From positions 124,001 through 188,000 of the forward strand of contig CAZBRD010000009.1 in the NCBI GenBank assembly GCA_964494205.1: a stretch of 64,000 nucleotides of DNA, in the 5' to 3' direction. Positions 24,208 through 33,384 of this stretch are shown in pieces. The position numbers were made by a program, and so were the translations under genes. Positions within the stretch are counted from its first letter, which is position 1. The number at the start of each line of letters is the position of its first letter. Under the pieces are notes generated by a model that was not told the DNA's origin, searched no databases, and was given only the letters and a program-made list of their open reading frames with translations. Origin of the DNA: JBBTCX01 sp964494205. Its GTDB lineage: Bacteria > Planctomycetota > Phycisphaerae > UBA1845.

Positions 24208-26430
24208 TTAAGCTGAATTCGCTAAGTTGATATGCGCACGCACTAACTGAATGGCAACGTAATCTACTTCCCCGCCGAGATGCTCCCAAACTGACTTAAG
24301 TGACTGATTTCCGACAACTTCCATCGCACTCGCCACCTTCGCGTAAATTGCCCGGTCAACCCAGGCGTCAATCTCCTCCGGCCGCTCTGCCTGAATGTAC
24401 TCAACCAGATACTTTAGGGCTGTGCCCCTGCTTCTTTCGAGGCGATTCATCACCGCCTCAATACTCTCGCCATCCGCAAACATCGGAAAGGCGATCTGCC
24501 GCGACGCAGATCTCGGCCTCGGCGTCGATACCGGTGCTCGCGGAGCCGGTCGATACGACCCGCGTGCCGGCACGTTCATAGACAAACCGTTTTGCAAACA
24601 ATACTTCTTGATAGCCTCGGCAAATTGCTCTCCCAGATCTGCTAGTTTCTTTCCTCCAATGCCCGTGATTCCGCTCATTTTATCCAACTGCGTCGGTCTA
24701 CGGGCAGCCAGCTCCCGCAAAGTGGTGTCTGCGAAGACCACAAAAGCAGCCACTCCCCTTTCCCCGGCAATATGTGCCCGAAGTTCACGCAGGTGCTCGA
24801 AAAGCCCGCGATCAACGCCTTCCCAAGTCGTACTCGACGAAGCCGCGTGAGCCACTTCCAGCCGAGGTCGGATAAGTTTCACCGTTCGCTTCCCACGCAT
24901 CACAGCCCAGGAATCATCATTCAATTTCAACACCGGTCGATCAACGCCCGTCACCGCAAGAAGTTCCTGATCAACCAACTGGTATGTCATGTTCCCGATC
25001 GCCCCGGTAGACATTTCCCGTAGCAATCCAAAGGTGCTCAACTTGTCATGGCTGAGTTGCTGAATCGCCTTTGTGTAAGCTCCTCGCAACACATCAGCCA
25101 CGTGCTTCACACCGAACCGCTGCTCAACCCTCGCCACGCACGAAAGTATCTTTTGAGCGATAATCGTTCCTTCGATGACACCGTCGATTTCGCCGAGACA
25201 CACATCGCACGCTCCGCACGTAGCCTTCTCCAGCCGCTGACCGAAATACTCCACCAGCGACGCGTGCCGACATTGCGGCTGATTGCAATATTGACGAATG
25301 TGGCGCAGCAATTCCGTCGATGCGGCGATGACCTCCTCCGGACGATTAGCTCCCTCCGCGCTCATCCGAATCAGCTTGTCCCATCGGATCGCATCCTTCG
25401 CCGAGTAAAACAGCACACACTCCGCTTCCAGCCCATCGCGCCCCGCTCGCCCCGTTTCCTGCTGATAATGTTCGATCGACTTCGGCATCGCCGAATGGAT
25501 CACGCATCGCACGTTACTCCGATCGATTCCCATCCCAAAGGCTACCGTCGCGACGATCACATCCAGACGCTCTTCTGCGAACGCATCCTGAATCCGTCGC
25601 CGATCATCCTTCTCCATCCCTGCATGGTACGCCTCGGCTCGAATTCGCTGCCTTTTCAGAAATTCCGCGAGCCTCTCCGTCTCACGGCGACTGATGCAAT
25701 AGACAATCACAGCCTCCTTGTGATGCCTGCGAATCGCTTCTCGAATTTGCTGTTGTGCATCAACTCGTGGAACAACTCGATACGTCAGATTGGGTCGATC
25801 GAAGTTACCGATAAGCACGGCCGGATCGATCAACTGCAATTGTTCGACGATATCCGTTCGCACCCGCTCGGTGGCTGTCGCCGTAAATGCGTGAATGCTG
25901 CCCCGTGGAAAACGCTGCTTGAGCGTAGCGAGCCTGCGGTACTCAGGGCGAAAGTCATGCCCCCAATGGCTGATGCAATGTGCTTCATCGATCGCGAACG
26001 AATGAACTTCGACAGCTTCCATCAGCCGAAGGAAGGAAGACGCCAACAACCGTTCTGGCGCAACAAACACGAGTCGGAATTTCCGAGTCGCGATCCCGCG
26101 TTCCGCCTCGCGGATTTCTTCGATCGACATCCCACCGTGCAATGCAGCCGCCGGATACCCACACTCTCGCAATCCGTCCACCTGATCTTTCATGAGCGAG
26201 ATCAGTGGCGAGACAACGACGTCGGTTCTATTGGTCAGTAACGGGGGCACCTGGTAACAAAGCGACTTCCCACCGCCCGTCGGCATCACCACCAGCGAAT
26301 CGCGCCGCCCCAGCCCGGCCCGGATCGCCTCTTCCTGCAAAGGTCGAAGTTGATCAAACCCCCAATATTGCCGAATCAGTAGTCCGACAGCCTCGCGATC
26401 GAAACTCAAAGTTGCACCACTGGTTGTCAT
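24208..26430 (-). CDS. recQ: ATP-dependent DNA helicase RecQ
   Basis: A 3'-5' DNA helicase of the RecFOR recombination and repair pathway. The 740 residues show helicase motifs 0 (FRPLQ-like WGFDQLRPLQEEAI), I (MPTGGGKSLCYQ), II (IDEAHCISHWGHDF), III (HAFTATAT), V (ATVAFGMGIDR) and VI (QETGRAGRDG). A zinc-binding domain follows with CNQPQCRHASL and CGACDVCLG. The HRDC domain is near 530-610 (RELAARRPTQLDKMSGITGIG). The C-terminal helical extension (GTALKYLVEYIQ) is an RQC-family addition found in many bacterial RecQs. recO is 13 kb away in the same orientation but not in the same operon. Confidence 0.95.
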   Translation of the reverse strand: MTTSGATLSFDREAVGLLIRQYWGFDQLRPLQEEAIRAGLGRRDSLVVMPTGGGKSLCYQVPPLLTNRTDVVVSPLISLMKDQVDGLRECGYPAAALHGGMSIEEIREAERGIATRKFRLVFVAPERLLASSFLRLMEAVEVHSFAIDEAHCISHWGHDFRPEYRRLATLKQRFPRGSIHAFTATATERVRTDIVEQLQLIDPAVLIGNFDRPNLTYRVVPRVDAQQQIREAIRRHHKEAVIVYCISRRETERLAEFLKRQRIRAEAYHAGMEKDDRRRIQDAFAEERLDVIVATVAFGMGIDRSNVRCVIHSAMPKSIEHYQQETGRAGRDGLEAECVLFYSAKDAIRWDKLIRMSAEGANRPEEVIAASTELLRHIRQYCNQPQCRHASLVEYFGQRLEKATCGACDVCLGEIDGVIEGTIIAQKILSCVARVEQRFGVKHVADVLRGAYTKAIQQLSHDKLSTFGLLREMSTGAIGNMTYQLVDQELLAVTGVDRPVLKLNDDSWAVMRGKRTVKLIRPRLEVAHAASSSTTWEGVDRGLFEHLRELRAHIAGERGVAAFVVFADTTLRELAARRPTQLDKMSGITGIGGKKLADLGEQFAEAIKKYCLQNGLSMNVPARGSYRPAPRAPVSTPRPRSASRQIAFPMFADGESIEAVMNRLERSRGTALKYLVEYIQAERPEEIDAWVDRAIYAKVASAMEVVGNQSLKSVWEHLGGEVDYVAIQLVRAHINLANSA

Positions 26431-26519
26431 GGAACGCCCTAAAGGTAACGCTTGACGACCACAGCTCCAACGAGTGGTTTGTTACTGGTCCACCCACTTT
26501 GGACAGTAAGGCGGGTCGC

Positions 26520-26548
26520 AGTGTGCCACTGTTCTGTGAGCAGAGTGC
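26520..26548. repeat. Palindromic repeat, GTGCCACTG family (degenerate copy)
   Basis: A diverged copy of the family also seen at 37846-37910 and 45234-45259: GTGTGCCACTG, then TTCTGTGAGCAGAGTG. It lies between recQ and tRNA-Leu. Confidence 0.5.
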
Positions 26549-26643
26549 CTCGTTGGTCATTCCACTCGCAAAAATGGTCCTGTCTACCCGCTAACGATCC
26601 CTTGACCACCTCGACCCCGCTCCCGACAATACGCGGCCTAACT

Positions 26644-26727
26644 GCCGGAGTGGCGGAATTGGCAGACGCGCGGGATTCAAAATCCCGTCCTGGCAACAGG
26701 GTGAGGGTTCGATTCCCTCCTCCGGCA
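26644..26727 (+). tRNA. tRNA-Leu (CAA)
   Basis: An 84-base class II tRNA. Acceptor stem GCCGGAG pairs with CTCCGGC; anticodon stem CGGGA/TCCCG with loop TTCAAAA, anticodon CAA; long variable arm CCTGGCAACAGGGT; T stem GAGGG/CCCTC with loop TTCGATT; discriminator A. CCA is not encoded. Confidence 0.96.
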
Positions 26728-26981
26728 TCGTTAATCAGTTGTGTGTGGTCCTGTTGGTCAGAAAACGGTTCTCCGCGCCTCAAACCGTTGGTCCCTTTAA
26801 ACACAGCCAACCAACCGTCATTACCCCCTCGTAAACTCCCCCTTGACCCGACACTCGCCTTCGGGATACTTGTTCCCAGTGGGACCAGCAGCCATGGCGT
26901 ACTGCCGGACCACGATCCGGTGGTACCCTGCCGATATGGAACCCCCTTAGGTTCAGCCTAGCTTACTGAAAGGTCCGGTTT

Positions 26982-27842
26982 GTGAATCCAGACGGAAAAA
27001 CTACGGCGAATCCAACGTCGAGATCATTACGGCGCGCTTTCAGAACGCTCCTTGTCATCGGGGCAGCCATTTGGCTGGGTAGTTGCTCCGCCTTCAACCC
27101 CGCCTTCGTAGATGTCGTCGCTCCCGGTGGCGGCGGTGCCAATATCGACAACGCTCCGGGCCACGTCGTCATCCAGTTCGTCAATAACGCAGAAGTCAAC
27201 GAGCGATTGCTCTCCTTCCTTGAAAGTGATGAGGGAGGCGGCCTTGTCCTTACAGACGCCGAAAAGCGCGATCTGCGACCCCGCCTGAGAATGCGTTTGC
27301 TGATTACCTTTACCGATGGCAGCCAGACCACGGTTGAGCTGATCGACGGCAGCTCGAACCTCGTATCCCCATTGTTTGACACCGCCGCTGAACCCGATCT
27401 CGACCAAAACGATCTCGATAACGCCGTCGTACTTTGCGACGTCGCCCGCGTCGAGGTTCTCCCCGATTCAGACATCGAGGTCTTTATCCCGGTACCCCTC
27501 GAGCAATACGAAATCGTGGAAGTAGTTAACGAAAACGATGTCGTCGTCGGCCTTCAAGCCGTCCTACGACAGTTCATACTTCCGCAGTTCAGCCCGCTCG
27601 AAGTTGACGGGATCGACATGGACGGCAACGTCGTCGTCCAGCGGAACATCGGTATTCGCGACGTGCTCAGCCCAGTCAACAACCTGCTTTGCGGCTCGGT
27701 TGTGACCATCGTTCTCGAAGGCGAACTTTCTGTTCCATTCCTGGACCAGTTCAACATTGAGGAACCAAGCTTCGATCAGGACGACCCGCAATCCGTAGGC
27801 AGCATTGGCGGTCGTTACCAGTTTATCGTCGGCGTTCAATAG
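26982..27842 (+). CDS. Lipoprotein of unknown function (NPAFV family, 1)
   Basis: A 286-residue exported lipoprotein. The start is GTG at 26982 with a GAAAGG ribosome binding site. The N-terminus is basic, followed by a hydrophobic stretch (LLVIGAAIWLGSC) ending in a lipobox cysteine. Directly after the Cys comes SAFNPAFVD, matched by LLNPAFVNT in the next gene, so the two are probably distant paralogues. The rest is acidic and beta-rich with no known domain (long runs of Asp and Val). It forms a unit with the two genes after it. Confidence 0.6.
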   Translation: MNPDGKTTANPTSRSLRRAFRTLLVIGAAIWLGSCSAFNPAFVDVVAPGGGGANIDNAPGHVVIQFVNNAEVNERLLSFLESDEGGGLVLTDAEKRDLRPRLRMRLLITFTDGSQTTVELIDGSSNLVSPLFDTAAEPDLDQNDLDNAVVLCDVARVEVLPDSDIEVFIPVPLEQYEIVEVVNENDVVVGLQAVLRQFILPQFSPLEVDGIDMDGNVVVQRNIGIRDVLSPVNNLLCGSVVTIVLEGELSVPFLDQFNIEEPSFDQDDPQSVGSIGGRYQFIVGVQ

Positions 27843-27866
27843 CCCATGGGCGGAAAAAGGGTCCCT

Positions 27867-28562
27867 ATGCGATTCAGCACGATGAAATGTCTCGCCGTTG
27901 TGTGTATGAGTGTCGTGACCGCGCTTGGCCTGAGTTGCGGCAATGGCGGCGGACTCTTAAACCCGGCGTTTGTTAATACTCTCTACGGAACCTATTTCCC
28001 GCGCACACCCGGCCCCAGCGCCGACTTCATTCTTGTACGTGTGGTCAATGAAACAACTCAGGTCGCCACGTTCGAAGTGACGGTCGAGCGTCGCGACTTT
28101 GTCCTCGACGACGATGGGAACCCGCAATACGACGACAACGGCGATCCCATTACGCGAGACTTCCTGGAGCGCCGCGAGCTGACAACCTTCCCTGTCGGTC
28201 GGGCGAGCGAATTGGGCGTGTTGTTCCCGTGCGATGTGTCTCCAGTTATCCGAATCGGATTGGGCGAAAACCTCCTCCCCACCGATGCGGCCGTCTTCGT
28301 CGGCGGCGGCGGTCCCGGTGGCGCGCCCGGCTTCGGTGTGCCCGCCGCAGGCCTCAACCCACTCGACCTCTTCGCCGGTAACTTCAATTGCGGCGACACT
28401 ATCATTTACCGCGCGATCACCAGTACGGGCGTACCCGGCAACGTCATCGTTCAATCGTTCCTGCTGCCGGGCTCAGAGCAGCCAAGTCTATTCAACGGTC
28501 CAAACACCTTTGTGAACCTGCAGAACTTCCTCGAAACTCAGGTGCGTGAAGAAGGCCCATGA
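27867..28562 (+). CDS. Lipoprotein of unknown function (NPAFV family, 2)
   Basis: A 231-residue lipoprotein. The ATG at 27867 is preferred over one seven codons earlier because AAAGGG lies seven bases upstream of it. The signal peptide ends in a lipobox (VVTALGLSCGNGG), followed by GLLNPAFVNTLYG, the short segment shared with the preceding lipoprotein. A Gly-rich loop (VGGGGPGGAPGFG) sits in the middle. The stop overlaps the ATG of the next gene (ATGA), which implies coupled translation. Function unknown. Confidence 0.6.
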   Translation: MRFSTMKCLAVVCMSVVTALGLSCGNGGGLLNPAFVNTLYGTYFPRTPGPSADFILVRVVNETTQVATFEVTVERRDFVLDDDGNPQYDDNGDPITRDFLERRELTTFPVGRASELGVLFPCDVSPVIRIGLGENLLPTDAAVFVGGGGPGGAPGFGVPAAGLNPLDLFAGNFNCGDTIIYRAITSTGVPGNVIVQSFLLPGSEQPSLFNGPNTFVNLQNFLETQVREEGP

Positions 28563-28816
28563 GCGAGCAGGCTCGCCAGTCGACGAACAATGAAGAAACA
28601 ACACGGAGTGCACTGAAAATGAACGCGACAAGGAAGTCTCGAACAACCAGTTGGCTCCTCACGCTCGCAGCCGCTCTTTCAGGCGGCTCCATCTGTAGCG
28701 ATTGCCAAACAACGTTTCGCGACGCAGTCGTCACCGGCACGCGCGACTACATCCTTAACGATCTTCTGAATCCCGCGAACTTCATCATAGTGCCGGAAGA
28801 TGACACCACGCCCTGA
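28559..28816 (+). CDS. Small secreted protein
   Basis: An 85-residue protein translationally coupled to the lipoprotein before it. It has a hydrophobic segment (TSWLLTLAAALSGGSICSDC) that may be a signal peptide, preceded by a long polar N-terminus; an internal ATG at 28619 would give a more usual signal peptide. The mature part is short (FRDAVVTGTRDYILNDLL). The function is unknown. Confidence 0.5.
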   Translation: MSEQARQSTNNEETTRSALKMNATRKSRTTSWLLTLAAALSGGSICSDCQTTFRDAVVTGTRDYILNDLLNPANFIIVPEDDTTP

Positions 28817-28879
28817 GAGCGGTCTCAGTTAAACTTTTCGCTCTCCAAGTTTACTCATTGCGAGCCACTCATTGGTCTT

Positions 28880-28911
28880 CCCCCCTTAGCAAGGGGGGAT
28901 TGAGGGGGGTC
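28880..28911. repeat. Palindrome followed by G-rich tract
   Basis: CCCCCCTT-AGC-AAGGGGGG (28880-28898) is followed by GATTGAGGGGGG. The arms are perfect over 8 bases. It lies between the small secreted gene and the next lipoprotein. It could act as a terminator but has no T run. Confidence 0.6.
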
Positions 28912-29103
28912 AGGCGTCATGCTTGACTTTTCTTGATTTCGTTTCCGTAGTGGCGAAATTCGCTGAATTTCAGCACCCTCAGCCATACCTGAACAAACGC
29001 TAATTCCCTATTTCGGTTCGCTTCATTTCGGCAGGGAAACAATCAGATGACAGTGGTAGACGGTATGCAAGCTTATTGGGACCAACGATTAAGGAGGTAA
29101 AAG

Positions 29104-30021
29104 ATGTACAGGAATCTGAAACTCGCCGCCACAACGCTGGCGGCTGTTGCGATGATCGGGTTGTGGACAGGGTGTGCCTGCAAAAACTTCGCGCGGGCGA
29201 CTACGGTAAGCATGACGACAACTGAGTCATGCTCCGATGAGTCGATGAGCGTCAAGACGACATCGGCTCAACTCACCAGCGCCGCTCCCCCCAACGCTCA
29301 GGTAGGCGAGTGTTACGCGACTGTTTTCATCCCGGCGCAGTTCGAATCGCGTACAGAACGCGTCTGCGTGAAGCCCGCTTCCGAGCGAATGGAAGTCGTT
29401 CCCGCCGAATACGAATGGATCGACGAGAAGGTTTGCATCAAAGACGCATCCAAGCAATTAATAGAAGAACCCGCAGAATTTCGGACCGTGACTCAAACGC
29501 TCGTCATGGAACCGGGCGGAAAGCAATGGGTCAAGGAAAACTCAGCCCACTGCCGCACGGTGAGTGAGCAGGCCGTCCAACCGCAGGCCGTGTTCTGCCT
29601 CGTGAATCAGCCGGCCACGGAATCCACCTATACGACGGAATCCCTCGTGAAGGCCGCTACGGTTCGCGAAGTGTCCATCCCCGCCGAGTTCCAGACCGTT
29701 CGCAGGCAGAAGATCGTCACACCGGCGACTACCCGCTGTGTGAAAGTTCCTGCAGAGTTCAAGGAAGTCGCCAAATCCGTCAAAGTCGCTGACGCGCGCT
29801 TTGAATGGCAACGAGTGACTTGCGAAGGAAACATGACCGCGGAAAAGAAGAACGAAGTGAAGCGCGCTCTCATCGCCGCCGGTCAGGAACCCGGCCCAAT
29901 GAACGGCGAGTTCGATCAAGCGGATTTCATCGCCATCGAGAACTACCAGAATGAAAACCGACTCGCGAGCGGCGCACTGACGAGCGAAACGCTCGCCAGT
30001 CTAGGCGTACAGAATCCGTAA
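29104..30021 (+). CDS. Repeat-rich lipoprotein with possible peptidoglycan-binding end
   Basis: A 305-residue lipoprotein. A strong AAGGAGGTAAAAG site precedes the ATG. The signal peptide ends in a lipobox (AVAMIGLWTGCAC). The mature region contains several imperfect repeats with PAEF or PAEY followed by xxV (for example VVPAEYEWIDEKVCIKD, EEPAEFRTVTQTLV, IPAEFQTVRRQKIV, VPAEFKEVAKSVKV) at intervals of about 20 to 50 residues. The last 50 residues (EVKRALIAAGQEPGPMNGEF, then ENYQNENRLASG) resemble a PG_binding_1 domain. It may link outer-membrane or periplasmic structures to the wall; this is inference. Confidence 0.65.
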   Translation: MYRNLKLAATTLAAVAMIGLWTGCACKNFARATTVSMTTTESCSDESMSVKTTSAQLTSAAPPNAQVGECYATVFIPAQFESRTERVCVKPASERMEVVPAEYEWIDEKVCIKDASKQLIEEPAEFRTVTQTLVMEPGGKQWVKENSAHCRTVSEQAVQPQAVFCLVNQPATESTYTTESLVKAATVREVSIPAEFQTVRRQKIVTPATTRCVKVPAEFKEVAKSVKVADARFEWQRVTCEGNMTAEKKNEVKRALIAAGQEPGPMNGEFDQADFIAIENYQNENRLASGALTSETLASLGVQNP

Positions 30022-30454
30022 CAGAGTTCTTCAGCATGCCGGCGATCACAACAATCGAACCGGCAGGAAAGGAGAAAAGCAGTTACACGAGATTCCGTAG
30101 GGGTTGATTGAGACCGTCCGCATGAGTAGTGCGGAATGGACTCAACAATGGCGATACCCTCCTACTACCTGCGGGGAGGGTGTCGCTATTTCATTCTCAA
30201 ACTCAGCATTCAAACACTCGTCAACCGGGCGCGTTAATTCGCTACCACTTGCGCCATTATCCGCACTTAAGCCGATAAGACCCACTCTCACCCACGTTTT
30301 CAGTATCGCCAAAGAAAACTTCGCGACATTTGCCTCATTGCCTACGACGGCACGCTGCTTGCACTTCGTCCATTGAAACGCGCACGTAAGAACGTGCGCA
30401 TCAGCGGCTTGTTTGAACGCACTTGTTCAGTCTTCCTAATGAAAGGAATAGCTA
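30022..30454. other. Gene-free stretch
   Basis: About 430 bases between two lipoprotein genes. An open frame at 30104-30376 has no ribosome binding site and no recognisable product. I see no repeat or RNA gene. Confidence 0.5.
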
Positions 30455-30991
30455 ATGACCCGCTCGCGACTTCTCTTTGAGATCGGATTAGCCATCCTCT
30501 CGTCTGCCGTTGTCGTTTCATGCGCGACAAATCACTCAAAGAACTCGTCCCACGATGCCAACAACACGATTCAACCCCAGAACGAGTCGGGCCTCCACGC
30601 AACTTACAGCACGCAGCTGATGAGCATCATGGACCGGCTGCAAAAAGAAACCATCGAACATTGGCCGGAGAACATGGCCGACGAGCAAACCGCGCCCAAA
30701 CCCAAGGACGACAAGACCGCTTTCGCCGACGCCCGCCCGCTCGCCGATGCGCTCGCCAAGGCGGCCGATGAAATCCCCCGCTCGGTGTCACACCTTGTCA
30801 TGCTGGAAGCAGACCGCCGCGCCTTCGAAGCCCAGGCCGCAACCCTCCGCGAACAGGCTCAACGACTCGGCGCAGCCGCACGTAATCACGATCGCAAGAA
30901 AATGCAGCAGGTCCTCGATTCGATCAACGCCACCTGCCAATCCTGCCACGCCCGCTTCCTCGACGTGTCCGGACCGCTAAGTCGGCTTTGA
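30455..30991 (+). CDS. Class II cytochrome c-like lipoprotein
   Basis: A 178-residue exported lipoprotein (signal peptide LAILSSAVVVSC with lipobox Cys). The mature part is helical, and a haem-binding CQSCH motif sits near the C-terminus (residue about 160), as in cytochrome c prime and other class II c-type cytochromes, which are four-helix bundles. The ATG follows AAAGGAA. It probably carries one haem c and acts in periplasmic electron transfer or ligand binding. No partner redox gene lies alongside. Confidence 0.75.
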   Translation: MTRSRLLFEIGLAILSSAVVVSCATNHSKNSSHDANNTIQPQNESGLHATYSTQLMSIMDRLQKETIEHWPENMADEQTAPKPKDDKTAFADARPLADALAKAADEIPRSVSHLVMLEADRRAFEAQAATLREQAQRLGAAARNHDRKKMQQVLDSINATCQSCHARFLDVSGPLSRL

Positions 30992-31046
30992 TGCAACTCA
31001 CCCCTATGAAGTTGCTATTTCTGCTCATCCCTTAGACGCCAAGCTG

Positions 31047-31140
31047 GTGCGAGAATCCTTTCTCTCGCTGCGGCTTCAGCTAGTGCGAGAATCCTTTCTC
31101 GCGTCTCAATCTTAGCTCGTGCGAGAATCCTTTCTCGCAC
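31047..31140. repeat. Three hairpin repeats at a 36-base period
   Basis: The palindrome GCGAGAA-TCCT-TTCTCGC, preceded by GT, occurs at 31047, 31083 and 31119, exactly 36 bases apart; the first copy has a TC duplication. The 16 to 18 bases between copies partly resemble each other (each ends in a CTTCAGCT- or CTTAGCT-like tail). It lies in the gap before the OPT transporter gene. Confidence 0.75.
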
Positions 31141-31283
31141 GACCCTACCCGGGAATCCCTTCCCCCACCGCTGATACTGGAATCTGCTCCTCGTTGCCCC
31201 CCGATTCCCCTTCGCTTACGCTATCCGCCCACCAGCGGCCAATCGCCGCCTCGGCTTGGTAGTTCAACAAGAGAGGTCGATTT

Positions 31284-33320
31284 ATGGCGTCATCGGGTCT
31301 CGACGGCGTAACCTGCCCGCAAGCCGGCTGCGGACACTTCAACAAATCCTCAGCCGAATTCTGTGCCCAATGCGGCGCATCACTTGCCGCCGCGACCGCC
31401 AAGATAAACGCCATCCCCCCTCTCCCCGAAAACGCCACTCCCGAACAGAAAGAAGAGCACTGGTACAAGTACGTTTATCAGGGAGACAAAGTAAAGCAGT
31501 TGACACTCCGAGCAGTGCTCATGGGCGGCATCCTCGGTTCTGTACTTTCAATCTCGAACTTGTATACGACGCTCCAGTTGGGTTGGGCTTTTGGCGTTGC
31601 GATCACCGCTTGTGTGTTGTCCTTCGTTATTTGGAACGCCATGCGCGCCTTAACTGGTGGCGGGCTTTCGCAAATGACCATTCTCGAAAACAACTGCATG
31701 GCCTCCACGGCGTCAGCCGCGGGTTATTCAACCGGAAGCACCATCGGAACGGCCTTTGCCGCACTCCTGCTTATGACCGGCGAACACGTAAGCTGGCAGG
31801 TCTTGCTGTTTTTCACGTTCTTCACCGCCATGTTGGGCGTGTTTCTAGCCATTCCGCTGAAGCGACAGATGATCAATGTCGAGCAGTTACCATTTCCCTC
31901 AGGAATCGCCGCCGCTGAAACGCTGCGCAGTTTATATAGTCACGGGCAGGAAGCTGTTCGAAAAGCCTATTCGTTGGTCGTGGCATTGTTCTTCGGCGGC
32001 TTGATTGGCCTGCTGCGGTCAAAGGACATGATATGGTGGCTGGACAAGTATTTCTTTTCCTGGATTCCCACTCGCTTACAGCTGCATGAGTTGATGTATT
32101 TTGATCCGAGTACTCCGACCAAAGAGCATCCGCGAAAATATATGTTCGGCTTTGATCCCAGTGCGCTTTTGATAGCTGCTGGAATGATCGTTGGCCTTCG
32201 CGTATCACTTTCCATGCTCGCCGGAACGCTACTTTTATATTGCTACATCGGGCCAAAGATGTATGCATTGGACGTCGCTCATCAAGGAGCAACAGACTAC
32301 GTCTTTAACATTCCACTCGTCGGCGGCGGCACCATTCTGCATTTTCCACGCTGGGCTTTGTGGGGCGGAACTTCGGTCATGGTGTTCTCAAGCCTTGCAT
32401 CGATCGCACTCCAATGGCGCACAATCGCGCGTTCGTTTGGTTCCTTCTCGGGAAGCTCGGGTGGCACGTCCTCACGAATCGCCGATGCTGAAGTTCCGAC
32501 TTCATGGCTAGTAGGCGGACTAATCCCCGTCGGCATCGGCATGGTCATTGTTCAATACCTGGCGTTCAAGGTTTCAATACCACTCGGAATTGTGGCCGTG
32601 CTCATGTCGTTCATAGTCTCGCTCGTCTGTTGTCGAGCGACGGGCGAAACGGATACAACTCCTATCGGCGCTATGGGTAAAGTCACGCAGTTGCTTTACG
32701 CCGTTTTGTCACCGGGAAACACAAGCATCAATCTCATGGCGGCAAGTGTCACGGCGAATGCAGGAAGCAGCTCAGCCGACTTATTGACGGATCTAAAATC
32801 GGGCTATCTGCTGGGGGCGAGTCCACGAAAACAATTCATCGCCCAGTTTTGCGGCGTTTTCTTCGGGACAGCCGCTATTGTTCCTGCCTGGTACCTGATG
32901 GTTCCAAATAAGGAAGCGCTGGATAAGTTTGCGCTACCTTCAACTCAAATGTGGAAAGCTACGGCTGAAGTGCTTACCAAAGGGATTAGCAGCTTACCTC
33001 AAAGTGCCGTCTACGCCATAGTCATCGGCGCACTGGTTGGAATTATACTACCAACGATTGGATCACTTTTCCCGAAGGCAAATCGCTACTTACCCTCTGC
33101 TATGGGTCTTGGACTCTCGTGGGTCATGCCCTTCGCCAATGCGTTTGCATTCGCAGTTGGTGCCGTGATTGCTTGGATATGGTCCCTTGCCCACAAGCGA
33201 AGCGAAGACACATACCGAATCCCAATCGCCTCGGGCGTCATCGCGGGCGAATCGCTAATGTCAGCCGCTACAGCAATCCTCGCTACACTAACCGGATGGT
33301 TCTGGGCTAAACCGGGCTGA
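31284..33320 (+). CDS. OPT family oligopeptide transporter with N-terminal zinc ribbon
   Basis: Predicted inner-membrane transporter of the OPT superfamily, which moves oligopeptides or metal chelates. Of 678 residues, the first 35 form a zinc ribbon (CPQAGCGHFN and CAQCGA). About 14 to 16 membrane helices follow. The family hallmark is near residue 75: QLTLRAVLMGGILGSVLSI, then NLYTTLQLGWAFGVAI. The ENNCMASTASAAGYSTG stretch and GSSSADLLTDLKSGYLLGA are also typical. The ribosome binding site is GAGAGG. The substrate is unknown. The added zinc ribbon is uncommon and may be regulatory. Confidence 0.9.
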   Translation: MASSGLDGVTCPQAGCGHFNKSSAEFCAQCGASLAAATAKINAIPPLPENATPEQKEEHWYKYVYQGDKVKQLTLRAVLMGGILGSVLSISNLYTTLQLGWAFGVAITACVLSFVIWNAMRALTGGGLSQMTILENNCMASTASAAGYSTGSTIGTAFAALLLMTGEHVSWQVLLFFTFFTAMLGVFLAIPLKRQMINVEQLPFPSGIAAAETLRSLYSHGQEAVRKAYSLVVALFFGGLIGLLRSKDMIWWLDKYFFSWIPTRLQLHELMYFDPSTPTKEHPRKYMFGFDPSALLIAAGMIVGLRVSLSMLAGTLLLYCYIGPKMYALDVAHQGATDYVFNIPLVGGGTILHFPRWALWGGTSVMVFSSLASIALQWRTIARSFGSFSGSSGGTSSRIADAEVPTSWLVGGLIPVGIGMVIVQYLAFKVSIPLGIVAVLMSFIVSLVCCRATGETDTTPIGAMGKVTQLLYAVLSPGNTSINLMAASVTANAGSSSADLLTDLKSGYLLGASPRKQFIAQFCGVFFGTAAIVPAWYLMVPNKEALDKFALPSTQMWKATAEVLTKGISSLPQSAVYAIVIGALVGIILPTIGSLFPKANRYLPSAMGLGLSWVMPFANAFAFAVGAVIAWIWSLAHKRSEDTYRIPIASGVIAGESLMSAATAILATLTGWFWAKPG

Positions 33321-33384
33321 TAGAGATTGCCGATAATCCACCTTTGGTCTTTGATCGATCGGCCTCCCGAATCGCTGAGTCCTG

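Noticed and set aside
30104..30376. 90-codon open frame in a lipoprotein gap
   Set aside because: No ribosome binding site, no recognisable motif, and unlike coding composition.
31047..31140. Possible CRISPR array
   Set aside because: Only three units, spacers of 16 to 18 bases that resemble each other, and no cas genes nearby.
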